A stretch of 64,000 nucleotides of DNA from Lysobacter enzymogenes. Its GTDB lineage: Bacteria; Pseudomonadota; Gammaproteobacteria; Xanthomonadales; Xanthomonadaceae. Where the stretch lies: contig NZ_CP067396.1 in the NCBI RefSeq assembly GCF_023617245.1, forward strand, positions 310,001-374,000, read 5' to 3'. Positions 17,710 to 26,665 of the stretch are shown here, piece by piece. Within the stretch, counting starts at the first letter, position 1. Each line of letters begins with the position of its first letter. Made by a program: the position numbers and the translations under genes. Below the pieces are notes generated by a model. It saw nothing but the letters and a program-made list of their open reading frames with translations. It searched no databases and had not been told where the DNA came from.

Positions 17710-18975
17710 TCAAACCATCGCCCGCGCCGCCGTGCGTTGCTGCTCTTGCTGCGGCGTCGCGTCCTCGCGCGGTTGCGCGCCTTGCGCGGCCATCGCCTGC
17801 AGCGAGTCGCGCGCCGGCGTTTCCAGCCCCTCGCGCAGGCCGACGTGGGCGTTGCGGTTGGCTGGGTCGGCGGGATTGCCCTCGACGATGAAGGCATTGC
17901 CGCCGCCGGTCAGCACCGCGTCGACCTGACGGAAACCCTGGTCGCCGGCCAGCCGAGCCAGGCGCGCGCTGAGGTTGGCTTCGCCTTCGGGGCCGTAGCC
18001 GGCGGCGAGGCGCTGCACGCCGTCGCGGCACTGGTCGTGGATCGCGCATTGCGCGGGACTGAGCTCGCCGGTCCGCGCCGCGGCCAGCGCGACCGCGCTC
18101 TGGCCCGGCCGGTCCGCGGCGCCGGCGTCGGCCACCACCCACGGGCTGCTCATGATCGGGCGATTGCGGTTGGGGTCGGCCGGATGGAAGTCGTCGCGCA
18201 GGTCCTGGCGGTGCAGGCGGGTCCTGCGCGCGTCGTTGAGGTCGTCCAGCATGCGCGGATTGGTGACTTCGCTGACGTGCGACACCATGCCGCCGCTGCT
18301 GATCTGGGTCCAACTGCGGTCGCGCTCGTTGTAGCTGAAGGTCAGCGGCGGGCCGCCGATGGTGTTCGGGTCGGTGGTGGCGTGGGCGCCGGTGGCCAGG
18401 CCGCGCGCCGCGAACAGCCGGCCGGTGTACGCGCCGCCTTCCCACACCGACATGTTCGAGGCGATGGAGCCGATGGTGTTGCCCAGCCGCGGGCCGCCGA
18501 AGTAGCCGTTGTCGAGCATGTTCGACCAGATGCGCTCGACCTCCCTTTCGCCGCGGCCGTTGCGCGCGGCTTCCAGCAGGGCGCGCGGCGTCCACGCGTC
18601 GGGATCGATGCGGGCGTTGTGGAAGGCGACGTCGTGCGAGCGCTGGACATCGCGGGCCGGCAGGTTGAGCGCCAGGTCCGGCCGGTTGTCGTTGAAATGC
18701 ATCTGCCGGCGGCGCAGGTCCTGGTTGATCAGGTCGACGCCGAAGCGTTCCCAGTCGCTTTCGCGCAGGTTGCGCCCGTCTTCGCGCGCGCGGGTGTCGG
18801 CATAGATGTTGGCCACGCGCCCGGGCGCGTTGTCGTTGCGCACCACGCCCAGCGCGAGCCGGCCGTAGCCGTCGGAATCCTCGTGCCGGGCGAGGTAGTT
18901 CCAGTACAGCTCGCGATTGCCGGTGCGGGCGTAGTGGCCGAGGACGTTCAGGTCTTGCTGGGTCAATCCGCTCAT
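17710..18975 (-). CDS. T4SS antibacterial effector (X-Tfe) with XVIPCD secretion domain
   Basis: 421 residues, ATG behind a strong GGGAGGAAAC. The N-terminal 300 residues (LTQQDLNVLGHYARTGNREL..., then a Gly/Asn-rich centre) match no toxin family I can name. Residues about 305-400 fit the XVIPCD pattern of Xanthomonadales T4SS effectors: CAIHDQCRDGVQRLAAGYG, a helix ending LARLAGDQGF, VDAVLTGGGNAFIVEG, then DPANRNAHVGLREGLETP. The tail is Gln/Ala-rich. XVIPCD is recognised by VirD4 for delivery into rival bacteria. The gene upstream encodes a lipoprotein of the X-Tfi type, so the toxin probably acts in the periplasm. Assignment is by pattern; the activity is unknown. Confidence 0.8.
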   Translation of the reverse strand: MSGLTQQDLNVLGHYARTGNRELYWNYLARHEDSDGYGRLALGVVRNDNAPGRVANIYADTRAREDGRNLRESDWERFGVDLINQDLRRRQMHFNDNRPDLALNLPARDVQRSHDVAFHNARIDPDAWTPRALLEAARNGRGEREVERIWSNMLDNGYFGGPRLGNTIGSIASNMSVWEGGAYTGRLFAARGLATGAHATTDPNTIGGPPLTFSYNERDRSWTQISSGGMVSHVSEVTNPRMLDDLNDARRTRLHRQDLRDDFHPADPNRNRPIMSSPWVVADAGAADRPGQSAVALAAARTGELSPAQCAIHDQCRDGVQRLAAGYGPEGEANLSARLARLAGDQGFRQVDAVLTGGGNAFIVEGNPADPANRNAHVGLREGLETPARDSLQAMAAQGAQPREDATPQQEQQRTAARAMV

Positions 18976-18997
18976 GTTTCCTCCCTGAAGTGGCGGC

Positions 18998-19852
18998 TCA
19001 GCGCGCGGGCGCGTCGCCCAGGTAGCCGTTGTCGAAGATCTCGCGAATGCGTTGTTCGATGCGTTTCCAGTCGCGCACGAAGATGCGCTGGTAGCTCACC
19101 CGCACGTTGGCGCCGTAGCGCGGCATCAGGAAGCTGTGCGAACAACTGGGCAGCATCGGCGCATCGAGCAGTTCCAGCCGGCCCTCGACGATGCGCGCGC
19201 CCTCGGGTTCTTCGCGCGAGGTGCATTTGATGACCGTGGTCAGCGTTCCCTGCGCGTCGCGGCCGACCAGCCAGTCGTTGTTGAACGGCGAGTGGCGCTG
19301 CGCGGCGGTGTCGCCGTGCTTGCCGTAGCGCGCGCGGTAGTACGCGTCGACCTTGGCGAAGTCGGTGTAGTACGGCGTCAGGCCATGGACCGGATCGCCG
19401 TGGATGCGCAGATCGGGGTTGAGCGTCGGGTTCTCGCGCCGCTCCTGCTCCGAGTCGGTGTTGGAGATCAGGTCGCGCTCCAGGCTGGTCTGCAGCGGCA
19501 CCCGGTCGATGTAATCGGGGCTGATGTCGATGTTGCGCGCGCGTTCGCTTTCGCCGCCGCTGAGGTAATGCGTGCCGGCGGGCAGCGGCGCCAGCTCCGG
19601 CCAGCGCAGGATCAGGCGCATGAAGCCCTGGGCGTCCTGGCCGCGCTCGATGTCGAAGTAGTTGGATGCAATGCGGAAGCGGTGCGGGCCGAGATGGACC
19701 TCGACCATGCGTTCGCCTGCGTTCGCGTCGGTGGGCGTCATCGGGCGGGAGGCCTCGGCGGCAGGGGGCGGGGCGGCGCCGGAACCGCAAGCGGCCGCCG
19801 CCAGACAGGCGATGGCGAGCAGCCAGGGCAGCGGTGCGCGCGGCGGGGTCAT
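18998..19852 (-). CDS. Periplasmic lipoprotein, candidate X-Tfi immunity protein
   Basis: 284 residues from ATG 19852 (AAGG 6 bases upstream); an ATG at 19858 lacks spacing. The leader LLAIACLAAAAC gives a lipobox at Cys18, followed by a Pro/Ala/Ser linker and a soluble domain (MVEVHLGPHRFRIASNYFD..., FVRDWKRIEQRIREIFDNGYLGD). Its stop is 22 bases before the effector start, in the inhibitor-then-effector order usual for X-Tfi/X-Tfe pairs. The expected role is to neutralise incoming effector from sister cells in the periplasm. No enzymatic motif was seen. Confidence 0.75.
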   Translation of the reverse strand: MTPPRAPLPWLLAIACLAAAACGSGAAPPPAAEASRPMTPTDANAGERMVEVHLGPHRFRIASNYFDIERGQDAQGFMRLILRWPELAPLPAGTHYLSGGESERARNIDISPDYIDRVPLQTSLERDLISNTDSEQERRENPTLNPDLRIHGDPVHGLTPYYTDFAKVDAYYRARYGKHGDTAAQRHSPFNNDWLVGRDAQGTLTTVIKCTSREEPEGARIVEGRLELLDAPMLPSCSHSFLMPRYGANVRVSYQRIFVRDWKRIEQRIREIFDNGYLGDAPAR

Positions 19853-20237
19853 GAGCATCCTTACCTCGATCCGGACTCGCGCGGACGGCGAGGGCGCAGG
19901 GCCGAGTCTAGGTGCGCCGCCCACGGGGGTAAACCCGCGCGGCGGGCCGCGGGCGGCCGCATCCGGGCCCTGCGCACGCGGGCGCCGGAGCGACGCTGCG
20001 GCATGAGGTTGCCGCGGCACGGGGCGGAGCGCGGCCGTCGGCCCTCGAATACATGCCGAAGCTGCACTTTTCTGGGTACGAAATGTGCATCCCGTGACCC
20101 ACGTCGTCCTCGTTCACCTTGCTGCTCCGGGATCGCGATTGTTGTGCATCCATTCGCGGTGGTACGGTCCTGGGGCGGTAAACCATACGCAAACGTATCC
20201 ACGAGTGCAGGACCGGTCCTTGGGAGGGGACGAGCTC

Positions 20238-21821
20238 ATGCGCAGGATTCATTCGTTGTGGCTGTCGTGTCTGTTGTTGTGCCTGTCCATCCTCGCCCCG
20301 GCCTACGCCGGCGGCTTCGCCGGCCGCTACGAGCGCATTCCCGGCTGGGACGGCGCCGACATGGGCGCCTTCGTGATGGTGCCCAAGGACCAGGGCCCCG
20401 GCCCGTTCCCGCTGCTGGTGATGCCGGCCAGCTGGGGCGTACCGAACCTGGAATACGTCGGCCGCGGCGGCCAGCTGGCATCGCAGGGCTACGTGGTGGT
20501 CAGCTACACCTCGCGCGGGTTCTGGGATTCTGCCGGCAAGATCGACATCGCCGGGCCGGGCACGGTCGAGGACGTCAGCGCGGTGATCGACTGGGCGCTG
20601 GCGAACACGCCGTCCGACCCGGAACGGATCGGCGCCAGCGGCATTTCCTACGGCGCCGGCATCAGCCTGCTCGCGGCCGAGCGCGACCCGCGCATCAAGG
20701 CGGTGGCCGCGCTCAGCGGCTGGGCCGACCTGGAGGCGTCGTTGTACGCCAACCGCACCGTCAGCCAGCAGGGCGCGGCCTTGCTGGTGGTGGCCGGCGC
20801 GGTCACCGGCCGGCCCGGGCCGGAACTGGCCCAGGCCACCGCGCGCATCGCCCTGGGCGATTTCGACGGCGCCGTCGCCGGCCTGCTGCCGGTCGTGCCG
20901 CAGCGCAGCCCGATGACCGAGGTCGCCGCGCTGAACCGCAACGGCACCGCGGTGCTGCTGGCCAACGCCTTCAACGACAGCCTGTTTCCGCCGGGCCAGT
21001 ACGTGGATTTCTACAACGCGCTCGCCGGCCCCAAGCAGCTGCTGTTCGCCCACGGCGACCACGCCACCGTCGAAGCGCCCGGCGCGTTGGGCCTGCCGAA
21101 CGAGACCTACACCGCGGTGCAGCGCTGGTTCGATCATCACCTCAAGGGCGCCGACAACGGCGTGCCGCGCGAACCGGCGGTGCGGCTGAAATCGCAGGAC
21201 GGCGACTGGCGCGGCTACGCCGACTGGAACGCGGTGCAAGCCGGCGCGACCGTGTTCGCGCTGAGCAAGCCCAGCGGCCTGATCGCGCCCACCGGCGAGC
21301 TGCGCAGCGCGCCGAGCGTGGGCTGGAACCACTCGATCCTGACCGGCCTGCCGACCGTGGCCGGCTCCGGCGTGGCCATGGTCAGCGGCTTCCTGCAATC
21401 GCTGCAGGTGGCGCCGGTCGCGTCGATCCCGCTGGTCGCGCGCGCCGGCGCGGCGGTGTGGCAGACGCCGGTGTACTGGAGCGGCGCGCAGTTGCGCGGC
21501 ATGCCGCAGCTGCGCATCACCGCGACGCCGAGCCAGAGCGAGGTGAGCCTGTTCGCCTATCTCTACAGCGTCGACCTGCTCGGCACCGGCGAGCTGCTCA
21601 GCCACAAGCCGATCTCGTTGCGCGGCGCCCGCCCGGGCGTGGCGCAGAACCTCGACTTGCGTCTGGAAGCGACCAGCTGGGACATCGCTCCGGGCCGCCG
21701 CCTGGTGCTGGTGATCGACACCGTCGACGCGCGCTACGCCGGCGCCAGCCGCATCGGCGGCACGGTGAGCTTCAGCTCGCCGGCGTCGAACCCGGCGACG
21801 TTGACGGTTCCGCTGCGCTGA
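20238..21821 (+). CDS. CocE/NonD-type secreted serine hydrolase
   Basis: 527 residues from ATG 20238 with GGGAGGGGAC upstream; a longer reading from 20085 would precede the signal peptide. Residues 1-24 are a signal peptide ending AYA. The alpha/beta-hydrolase core has ASWGVPNLEYVGRGGQLASQGY (oxyanion region), the nucleophile elbow GASGISYGAG, an Asp in NAFNDSLFPPGQ and His in HGDHATVE. The C-terminal jelly-roll (about 370-527) is of the X-Pro dipeptidyl-peptidase type. Family members are peptidases or esterases (cocaine esterase, glutaryl-acylase, S15 peptidase). The substrate cannot be assigned. Followed by a REP array. Confidence 0.88.
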   Translation: MRRIHSLWLSCLLLCLSILAPAYAGGFAGRYERIPGWDGADMGAFVMVPKDQGPGPFPLLVMPASWGVPNLEYVGRGGQLASQGYVVVSYTSRGFWDSAGKIDIAGPGTVEDVSAVIDWALANTPSDPERIGASGISYGAGISLLAAERDPRIKAVAALSGWADLEASLYANRTVSQQGAALLVVAGAVTGRPGPELAQATARIALGDFDGAVAGLLPVVPQRSPMTEVAALNRNGTAVLLANAFNDSLFPPGQYVDFYNALAGPKQLLFAHGDHATVEAPGALGLPNETYTAVQRWFDHHLKGADNGVPREPAVRLKSQDGDWRGYADWNAVQAGATVFALSKPSGLIAPTGELRSAPSVGWNHSILTGLPTVAGSGVAMVSGFLQSLQVAPVASIPLVARAGAAVWQTPVYWSGAQLRGMPQLRITATPSQSEVSLFAYLYSVDLLGTGELLSHKPISLRGARPGVAQNLDLRLEATSWDIAPGRRLVLVIDTVDARYAGASRIGGTVSFSSPASNPATLTVPLR

Positions 21822-21828
21822 GCGCCAG

Positions 21829-22331
21829 TGGGAGGGACTTCAGTCTCGATGCCTTCGTATCGGCCGCGTCGCAACAGGCCGGCGACCTGAGCGAACAGCG
21901 TCGGGCCTGAAGGCCCTCCCACAAGAGCAAGCGGCAGTCGTAGGAGGGCCTTCAGGCCCGATGCTCTTGTCTCGGCTGCGATGAAACAGGCCGTCGAGTT
22001 GCGCGACAAGCGCCGGGCCTGAAGCCCCATACCCGAGCCGGATCGCTGTTGTGGGAGGGACTTCAGTCCCGACGCTCTTGTGTCAGTCGCGATGGAGTGG
22101 GCAGCCATCTGGGCGAACGGCATCGGGCCTGAAAGGCCCTCCCACTGCATCCACACAGGCCGGCGACGCCGGCGCTCTTGTGGGCGGGGCTTCAGTCCGA
22201 CGCTTCCTGTCGATCGCGAAGGAGCAAGCGGCTACCTGGGCGAATGGCATCAGATCTGAAAGGCCCACCCACCACACCCGCACAGGCCGGCGACGCCGGC
22301 GCTCTTGTGGGAGGGACTTCAGTCCCGACGC
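21829..22331. repeat. REP array (family A), nine hairpins in about 500 bases
   Basis: Forward copies at 21829, 21940, 22051, 22181 and 22307 alternate with reverse copies near 21899, 22012 (decayed), 22120 and 22245. The last units repeat with a period of 126 bases: the segment CAGGCCGGCGACGCCGGCGC recurs at about 22157 and 22283. The array fills the gap between the hydrolase gene and the end of hemY (21822-22382) and lies at a convergent junction. No gene is seen in it. Confidence 0.9.
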
Positions 22332-22382
22332 TTTTGTATCAGTCGCGACGAAACCGCGCGCAATCCCGCGGTACCCGAAAAC

Positions 22383-23633
22383 TCAGCCGCGCAACCGCGG
22401 CATGCCGAATTCGTCGCGCTCTTCGACCACCGCCTCGTCGAACAGTTTCTGCCGCAGGTCGCGTCCGGGCAGCTCGCTCGGCGCCTCGCCGCGCGCGGCG
22501 CGCAGGGCGTTGAGGTAGCTCAGCCGCGCCCGGCTTTCGTCGCCGGCCTGGGCGAAACCATGGCCGAGCTCTTCCCAGGCTTCGCTGCCGGCGCCTTGCG
22601 CGAGCGCGCGATGCAGGTAGGCCTCGGCCTGCGGCCACTGGCCCTGCATGCGCGCCAGCCGGGCCAGGCTCAGCAACAGGCCCGGGCTGCCGGGATGCCC
22701 GGCCAGCCAGCGTTCGGCCTGGGCGCGGCGCGCGTCCAGGCGGCCGATCGGCAGGCGGCCGTACAGCGCCGCCAGCGACTCGTCCCAGCGCGCGTCGAGC
22801 GCTTGTTCCAGGCTCTTGGCCGCGGCCTCTTCCCAGCGCATCTCGGCGGCGCGCTCGGCGTAGGCGGCCACTGCCGCCGGTTCGTTCTTGAGCGGTTTTG
22901 GCAAGCTTTCCCACAGGTCGGCCAGCACGTTGGCGTCGGCGGCTTCGCGCAGCGCGGCTTCGGCCCATTGCGCTTCCAGCCGGCCCAGGCGCGCGCTCGG
23001 CCAGGCGTTGTTCTGGCGCAGCGCGCCGAGCAGGCCATAGGCCTCGCCGGCGCGGCCCAGCGCGGCCAGCGCCTGCGCGCGCAGGGCGAGTCCGCGCGGC
23101 GGCAGCGGCTGCGCGGCCGGCGCGTCGAGCGCGGCCAGCGCATCGCCCGCGCGTTCCTCGGCCAGCGCCTGTTCGGCCGCGGCCAATGCGCGCGCGACGG
23201 GATGGTCGGCGGCGATGGCGTCCAGGTGCTGCGCCTGCGCCGCGGCGTCGCCGCGCGCGGCGGCCGCGCGCGCGGCGCCGACTGCCGCTATCGCGGCCAC
23301 GTCGCGGCTGCGCGCCGCCTGCGCCAGCGATTTCTCGGCCCGGGTCCAATGGCCCTGGTGCAGCGCATCCAGGCCGTCGATCAAACGCGCCCGCGCCTGC
23401 TTCTTGCGGTGCCGGCGCATCGCCACGAACGGCAGGCTCAGCGCCTTCCACACCAGCCACAGCGCGATCAGCCCGCCGACCAGCATCAACAGCGCCTTGG
23501 GCACGTTGGTGAGGTAGTCGTAGCCGCCGTAGGTGATCACCACCCGGCCCGGGTCCTGCAGCAGCAGTTGCGCGACCAGCGCGCCGAGCAGCGCCAGCAC
23601 GATCCAGAACAGAAGATTGCGGAACAGGTTCAT
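22383..23633 (-). CDS. hemY: HemY-type membrane-anchored TPR protein
   Basis: 416 residues. The N-terminus has two membrane segments (LLFWIVLALLGALVAQLLL and ALLMLVGGLIALWLVW) around the conserved LQDPGRVVITYGGYDY segment of the HemY N-terminal domain. The remainder is a long Ala/Leu-rich TPR superhelix (WLAGHPGSPGLLLSLARLARMQGQWPQAEAYLHRAL is a typical repeat region). It follows hemX by 52 bases in the hemD-hemX-hemY order common in gammaproteobacteria. A role in protohaem synthesis or stress is suggested for the family but the biochemical function is not settled. This is not the protoporphyrinogen oxidase also called HemY in Bacillus. Confidence 0.92.
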   Translation of the reverse strand: MNLFRNLLFWIVLALLGALVAQLLLQDPGRVVITYGGYDYLTNVPKALLMLVGGLIALWLVWKALSLPFVAMRRHRKKQARARLIDGLDALHQGHWTRAEKSLAQAARSRDVAAIAAVGAARAAAARGDAAAQAQHLDAIAADHPVARALAAAEQALAEERAGDALAALDAPAAQPLPPRGLALRAQALAALGRAGEAYGLLGALRQNNAWPSARLGRLEAQWAEAALREAADANVLADLWESLPKPLKNEPAAVAAYAERAAEMRWEEAAAKSLEQALDARWDESLAALYGRLPIGRLDARRAQAERWLAGHPGSPGLLLSLARLARMQGQWPQAEAYLHRALAQGAGSEAWEELGHGFAQAGDESRARLSYLNALRAARGEAPSELPGRDLRQKLFDEAVVEERDEFGMPRLRG

Positions 23634-23685
23634 CGCGGCGCCTCCTTCCTCGGGGCCCAGTCGGTGCGTTCGGTGCGGGCGGCCG

Positions 23686-24687
23686 TCAATGCGCGGCCGT
23701 GCGCAGCTGGCGCAACTGCTGCAGTGTGGTGCCGAGGGTCGGAACCGTCAGTGAAAGCGGCATCGCCGCCAGTTCGCGCAGGCGCGCGAGCTGCTGGTCC
23801 TGCGCCGGCGAGGGCGGCGACAGGCGCTGCACCCAGTGTTCGGCGCGCTTGAGCGCGACCTTGTAGCCGGCGGCGTCGCGGCGTTCGGCCGCCGCGCGCG
23901 CGAGCGAGATTTCCAGTTGCAGCCCGGCCAGCGCGGCGGCGCGGTCGGCCGGATGCGAGGCCACGGTGCGGTTGACCGGCTGGGTCTCGATCAGGGTGCC
24001 GAACGCGCGCCGCCACCACGGCGACGGCTCGGCGGCGACCGTCTTGGCGGTGTCTTCGGGCAGGCTCAGGCCCTGCGCCAGCGCGTCGAGCTTGGCCATC
24101 GCCTGCATGCGCGGCTCGATGCCCAGTTCCTTGAGCGCGGCGGTTTCCTGCAGCAGGGTCTGGCGCAGGCTGAGGTAGGCCGGATCGTCGATGCCGTCGA
24201 GCACGCCGCCGGCGAGGAGGTAGGCGCGGCGCGCGCCTTCCAGGTCGCCGGCGATCTGCAGGCGCTGCTGGCCCAGGGTCAGCAGCAGCTCGGTTTCGTC
24301 CAGGCGCATGGCCTGGGCGCCGTGGCGGTTGGGATCGGCGAGCTTGGACACGCTGTCTTCGATCAGCGCCGCGCGCTGGCCGATGCCGTGCAGTTCGTCG
24401 CGCAGCACCCGGTTGGTGCTGTCGGCCTGGACGATGCGCCGGTTCTGCGCGTCCTGGTTGGTGCGCAGGGTGTCGACGCGCTGCTCCAGCGCCTCCAGGC
24501 GCTGCGCGCCGTCGGCGGCCTGCTCGCGCTCGCGCACCTCGCGCTGCTGCCACTCGCGCCAACCGAACCAGCCGCCGCCGGCGGCGACCAGCAGCGCCAA
24601 CAGCAGCCACAGCCAGGCGGAGGAACCGCGACGCGGCGCGGCAGCGGTGGAGGAGGAGGTGGACACGGGATCGATGGGGTCGTTCAT
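23686..24687 (-). CDS. hemX: HemX family protein, uroporphyrinogen-III methyltransferase-like in name only
   Basis: 333 residues: a short cytosolic N-terminus with Ser/Thr/Ala repeats, one membrane segment (WLWLLLALLVAAGGGWFGW), a coiled coil (REWQQREVREREQAADGAQRLEALEQRV onward, about 45-90) and a helical periplasmic domain. This is the HemX layout, without the SAM-binding domain of true methyltransferases. Family length fits. The downstream partner is hemY; the upstream partner hemD is unusually far (464 bases). Confidence 0.9.
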   Translation of the reverse strand: MNDPIDPVSTSSSTAAAPRRGSSAWLWLLLALLVAAGGGWFGWREWQQREVREREQAADGAQRLEALEQRVDTLRTNQDAQNRRIVQADSTNRVLRDELHGIGQRAALIEDSVSKLADPNRHGAQAMRLDETELLLTLGQQRLQIAGDLEGARRAYLLAGGVLDGIDDPAYLSLRQTLLQETAALKELGIEPRMQAMAKLDALAQGLSLPEDTAKTVAAEPSPWWRRAFGTLIETQPVNRTVASHPADRAAALAGLQLEISLARAAAERRDAAGYKVALKRAEHWVQRLSPPSPAQDQQLARLRELAAMPLSLTVPTLGTTLQQLRQLRTAAH

Positions 24688-25151
24688 GACCCGGCCATGC
24701 TACCGGATGAACGGATCAAGACAGTCTTGACGCGGTCGCGCCGCGCTGCGGTCGGGCGGTTGGCCGGGATGGACGGCGGGCGGGACGGGCGGCGCTGACC
24801 GGGCCGTTGCGAGCGTGGCCGTCGCGAGTGCGGCCGTCCGCGCCGGCTCGCGTTTGGATCGGACGGTTCGGATTCGGTGCGTTCGCTCGATCGCTGCGGC
24901 CGTCCCGGCCTGGGCGTTGCGGCCGCGGCCGGTTCGGTCCGAAGGCGCCGACCCGACGGATCCGAACGAGCCCTTTCATTCCGGCCGCGTCATCGGGCGT
25001 CCGTTGCATCGAGCCGCGACCGCGTCATTCCAACAGGGCCGCTTCGGACCGATCCGAATTCGCCGGCGCGGTCCTGGCCGCCGGCACGGACAGGTCCAGC
25101 TGAAGAGACCCGCGAGCACGGCCGGGCCGAGCCGCATCGCCCGACCCGGTT
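24688..25151. other. 464-base gap between hemD and hemX
   Basis: No coding frame with the codon bias of the neighbours, no signal peptide, no hairpin repeat of either REP family and no clear terminator. The sequence is rich in CGGTC, GATCGG and GGCCG words. hemX presumably needs its own promoter here, but none can be picked with confidence. Confidence 0.5.
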
Positions 25152-25958
25152 TCAGTCGCGATCGCCGTGCGCCAGTGGCGCCAGCAACTCGCGCGCGCCG
25201 GGGCCGGCGGCGACGCCGACGTCGGCGAAGCCGGCCTCGCGCGCCGACTGCGCCAGCCGTTCGCTGGCCGCGCTGACTCTCGCCTCGCGCAGCCGCGCGG
25301 CCGCCGGCGGCGGCAACTGCGCGAGCACGCGTTGCAGCGCCTCGCCGCTGGACAGCGCCAGCAGCAGCGGCGCGCGCGCCTGGCTCAGGCGCGCGACCAT
25401 GAACCGGTCCAGCCGCGCCGGCTCGCGCCGGTAGATGTCGGCGCGCCGCACCTGCGCGCCGCGCGCGGCCAGCGTCGGCGCGATCACGCCGCGGCCGCCG
25501 GGCGCGGTCAGCAGGCCCACCGCTTCGCCGGCGTCGAAACGCTGCAGGCCGGGCAGGGCGAGCAGGCCTTCGCTATCCATTCGTTCGGGCCAACGCACAT
25601 CGGCGATGCCGGATTCGGCCAAGGCTTGTGCCGTGCCGGAACCGACCGCGTACCACGCCTGGCCCTCGCGTTGCGGCGGTTGCGGCAGCGACGGCGCGGC
25701 CGCGCGCGCATCCGCCGCGCACAGATCGCGCAGCGCGCGCGCGGCGTTGGGACTGGTGACCAGCACGTGCGCCGACTGCAGCGCCGAGGACAGCGCCGCG
25801 CGCGCGACGGCGGTGTTCTCGCTGCGGATCGCCCATGGCGACAGCTCGATCAATGCGCTGCCGTATTGCGCTGCGATACAGCGTATCGCCTCGTTATCGT
25901 CACTCGGACGTAACGAGATCACGTACCATCGCGGCGGTGTCAGCGGCTCGCGGCTCAT
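25152..25958 (-). CDS. hemD: Uroporphyrinogen-III synthase
   Basis: 268 residues. Two alpha/beta lobes typical of HemD: WYVISLRPSDDNEAIRCIAAQYG at the start, VLVTSPNAARALRDL (first lobe), AVGSGTAQALAESGI, LLTAPGGRGVIAPTLAARGAQVRRADIYRREPARL (hinge and second lobe) and LLALSSGEALQRVLAQL. The family is poorly conserved, but the TSPNAARAL and TAxALxxxG blocks support the call. It cyclises hydroxymethylbilane to uroporphyrinogen III in haem synthesis. hemC is not adjacent. It is divergent from the thioesterase gene with 173 bases between. Confidence 0.9.
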   Translation of the reverse strand: MSREPLTPPRWYVISLRPSDDNEAIRCIAAQYGSALIELSPWAIRSENTAVARAALSSALQSAHVLVTSPNAARALRDLCAADARAAAPSLPQPPQREGQAWYAVGSGTAQALAESGIADVRWPERMDSEGLLALPGLQRFDAGEAVGLLTAPGGRGVIAPTLAARGAQVRRADIYRREPARLDRFMVARLSQARAPLLLALSSGEALQRVLAQLPPPAAARLREARVSAASERLAQSAREAGFADVGVAAGPGARELLAPLAHGDRD

Positions 25959-26131
25959 GCGGTCAGCTTCGCACAGCGCCGCGCGCGAAGGCAGCCGCCG
26001 GACGTCGCAGCGCCATTCGCACGCGTTTGTTCGCCAGGCGTTGTCGGCCTGGTCCGTAGTCCGCCCGGCGCTCGTTCGCCTGGCGTGTCGTTCCGCTCCT
26101 CAACATCTTTCGCACCGCGCTACCGACGCTG

Positions 26132-26590
26132 ATGACTTTCGACGCCGCACTGCAACGCCTGCACACCCACTACCAGTCCATGCCGCCGGTGGCGGCGATG
26201 AACGTCGGCATTTCCGGCTACGACGGCAGGCGCCTGCGCCTGCGCGCGCCGCTGAGCCACCACGTCAACGACAAGGGCTGCGCGTTCGGCGGCAGTCTGG
26301 CCTCGGTGATGACCCTGGCCTCGTGGGGCCTGGTCTCGCTCGGCCTGGAACTGGCCGAGCTGCGCGCGGAAGTGTTCGTCGCCGACAGCCAGATCCGCTA
26401 CCTGGCGCCGCTGTTCGGCGACCTGGAAGTGCAGGCCGAACTGGCCGACGGCGCCGACTGGGACCTGTTCGTGCAGACCCTGCGCGGCCGCGGCCGCGCC
26501 CGCACCGGCCTGGTCGCGCGCGCGCTGCTGCCCGAGGGCGGCGTGGCGACCGAGTTCACCGCGCGCTACGTCGCCATCGCCAAGGCCTGA
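26132..26590 (+). CDS. YiiD C-terminal-type thioesterase (hotdog fold)
   Basis: 152 residues. The hotdog signature is in the order expected for the YiiD C-terminal domain family: LSHHVNDKGCAFGGSLASVMTLASWGLV (helix with the catalytic Asn/Asp region), ADSQIRYLAPLFGDLEVQAEL and a final beta strand ATEFTARYVAIAKA. Stand-alone versions of this domain are common in gammaproteobacteria and are assigned as putative acyl-CoA or acyl-ACP thioesterases; the substrate is unknown. The next gene starts 75 bases later on the same strand. Confidence 0.85.
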   Translation: MTFDAALQRLHTHYQSMPPVAAMNVGISGYDGRRLRLRAPLSHHVNDKGCAFGGSLASVMTLASWGLVSLGLELAELRAEVFVADSQIRYLAPLFGDLEVQAELADGADWDLFVQTLRGRGRARTGLVARALLPEGGVATEFTARYVAIAKA

Positions 26591-26665
26591 GGCCGGCGCG
26601 GGCCTGACGCGGCGCGGGCGTGCGGGTAGGATGCACGCCACACCGCCTTCGAGCCGGAGCCCGCG

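Noticed and set aside
21829..22331. CRISPR-like regular repeat array
   Set aside because: Units are palindromic REP hairpins in alternating orientation with similar spacers, and no cas genes are present.
24807..25434. Several plus-strand frames in the hemX-hemD gap
   Set aside because: Arg/Ser/Pro-rich, running antisense into hemD, with no ribosome binding site or domain.
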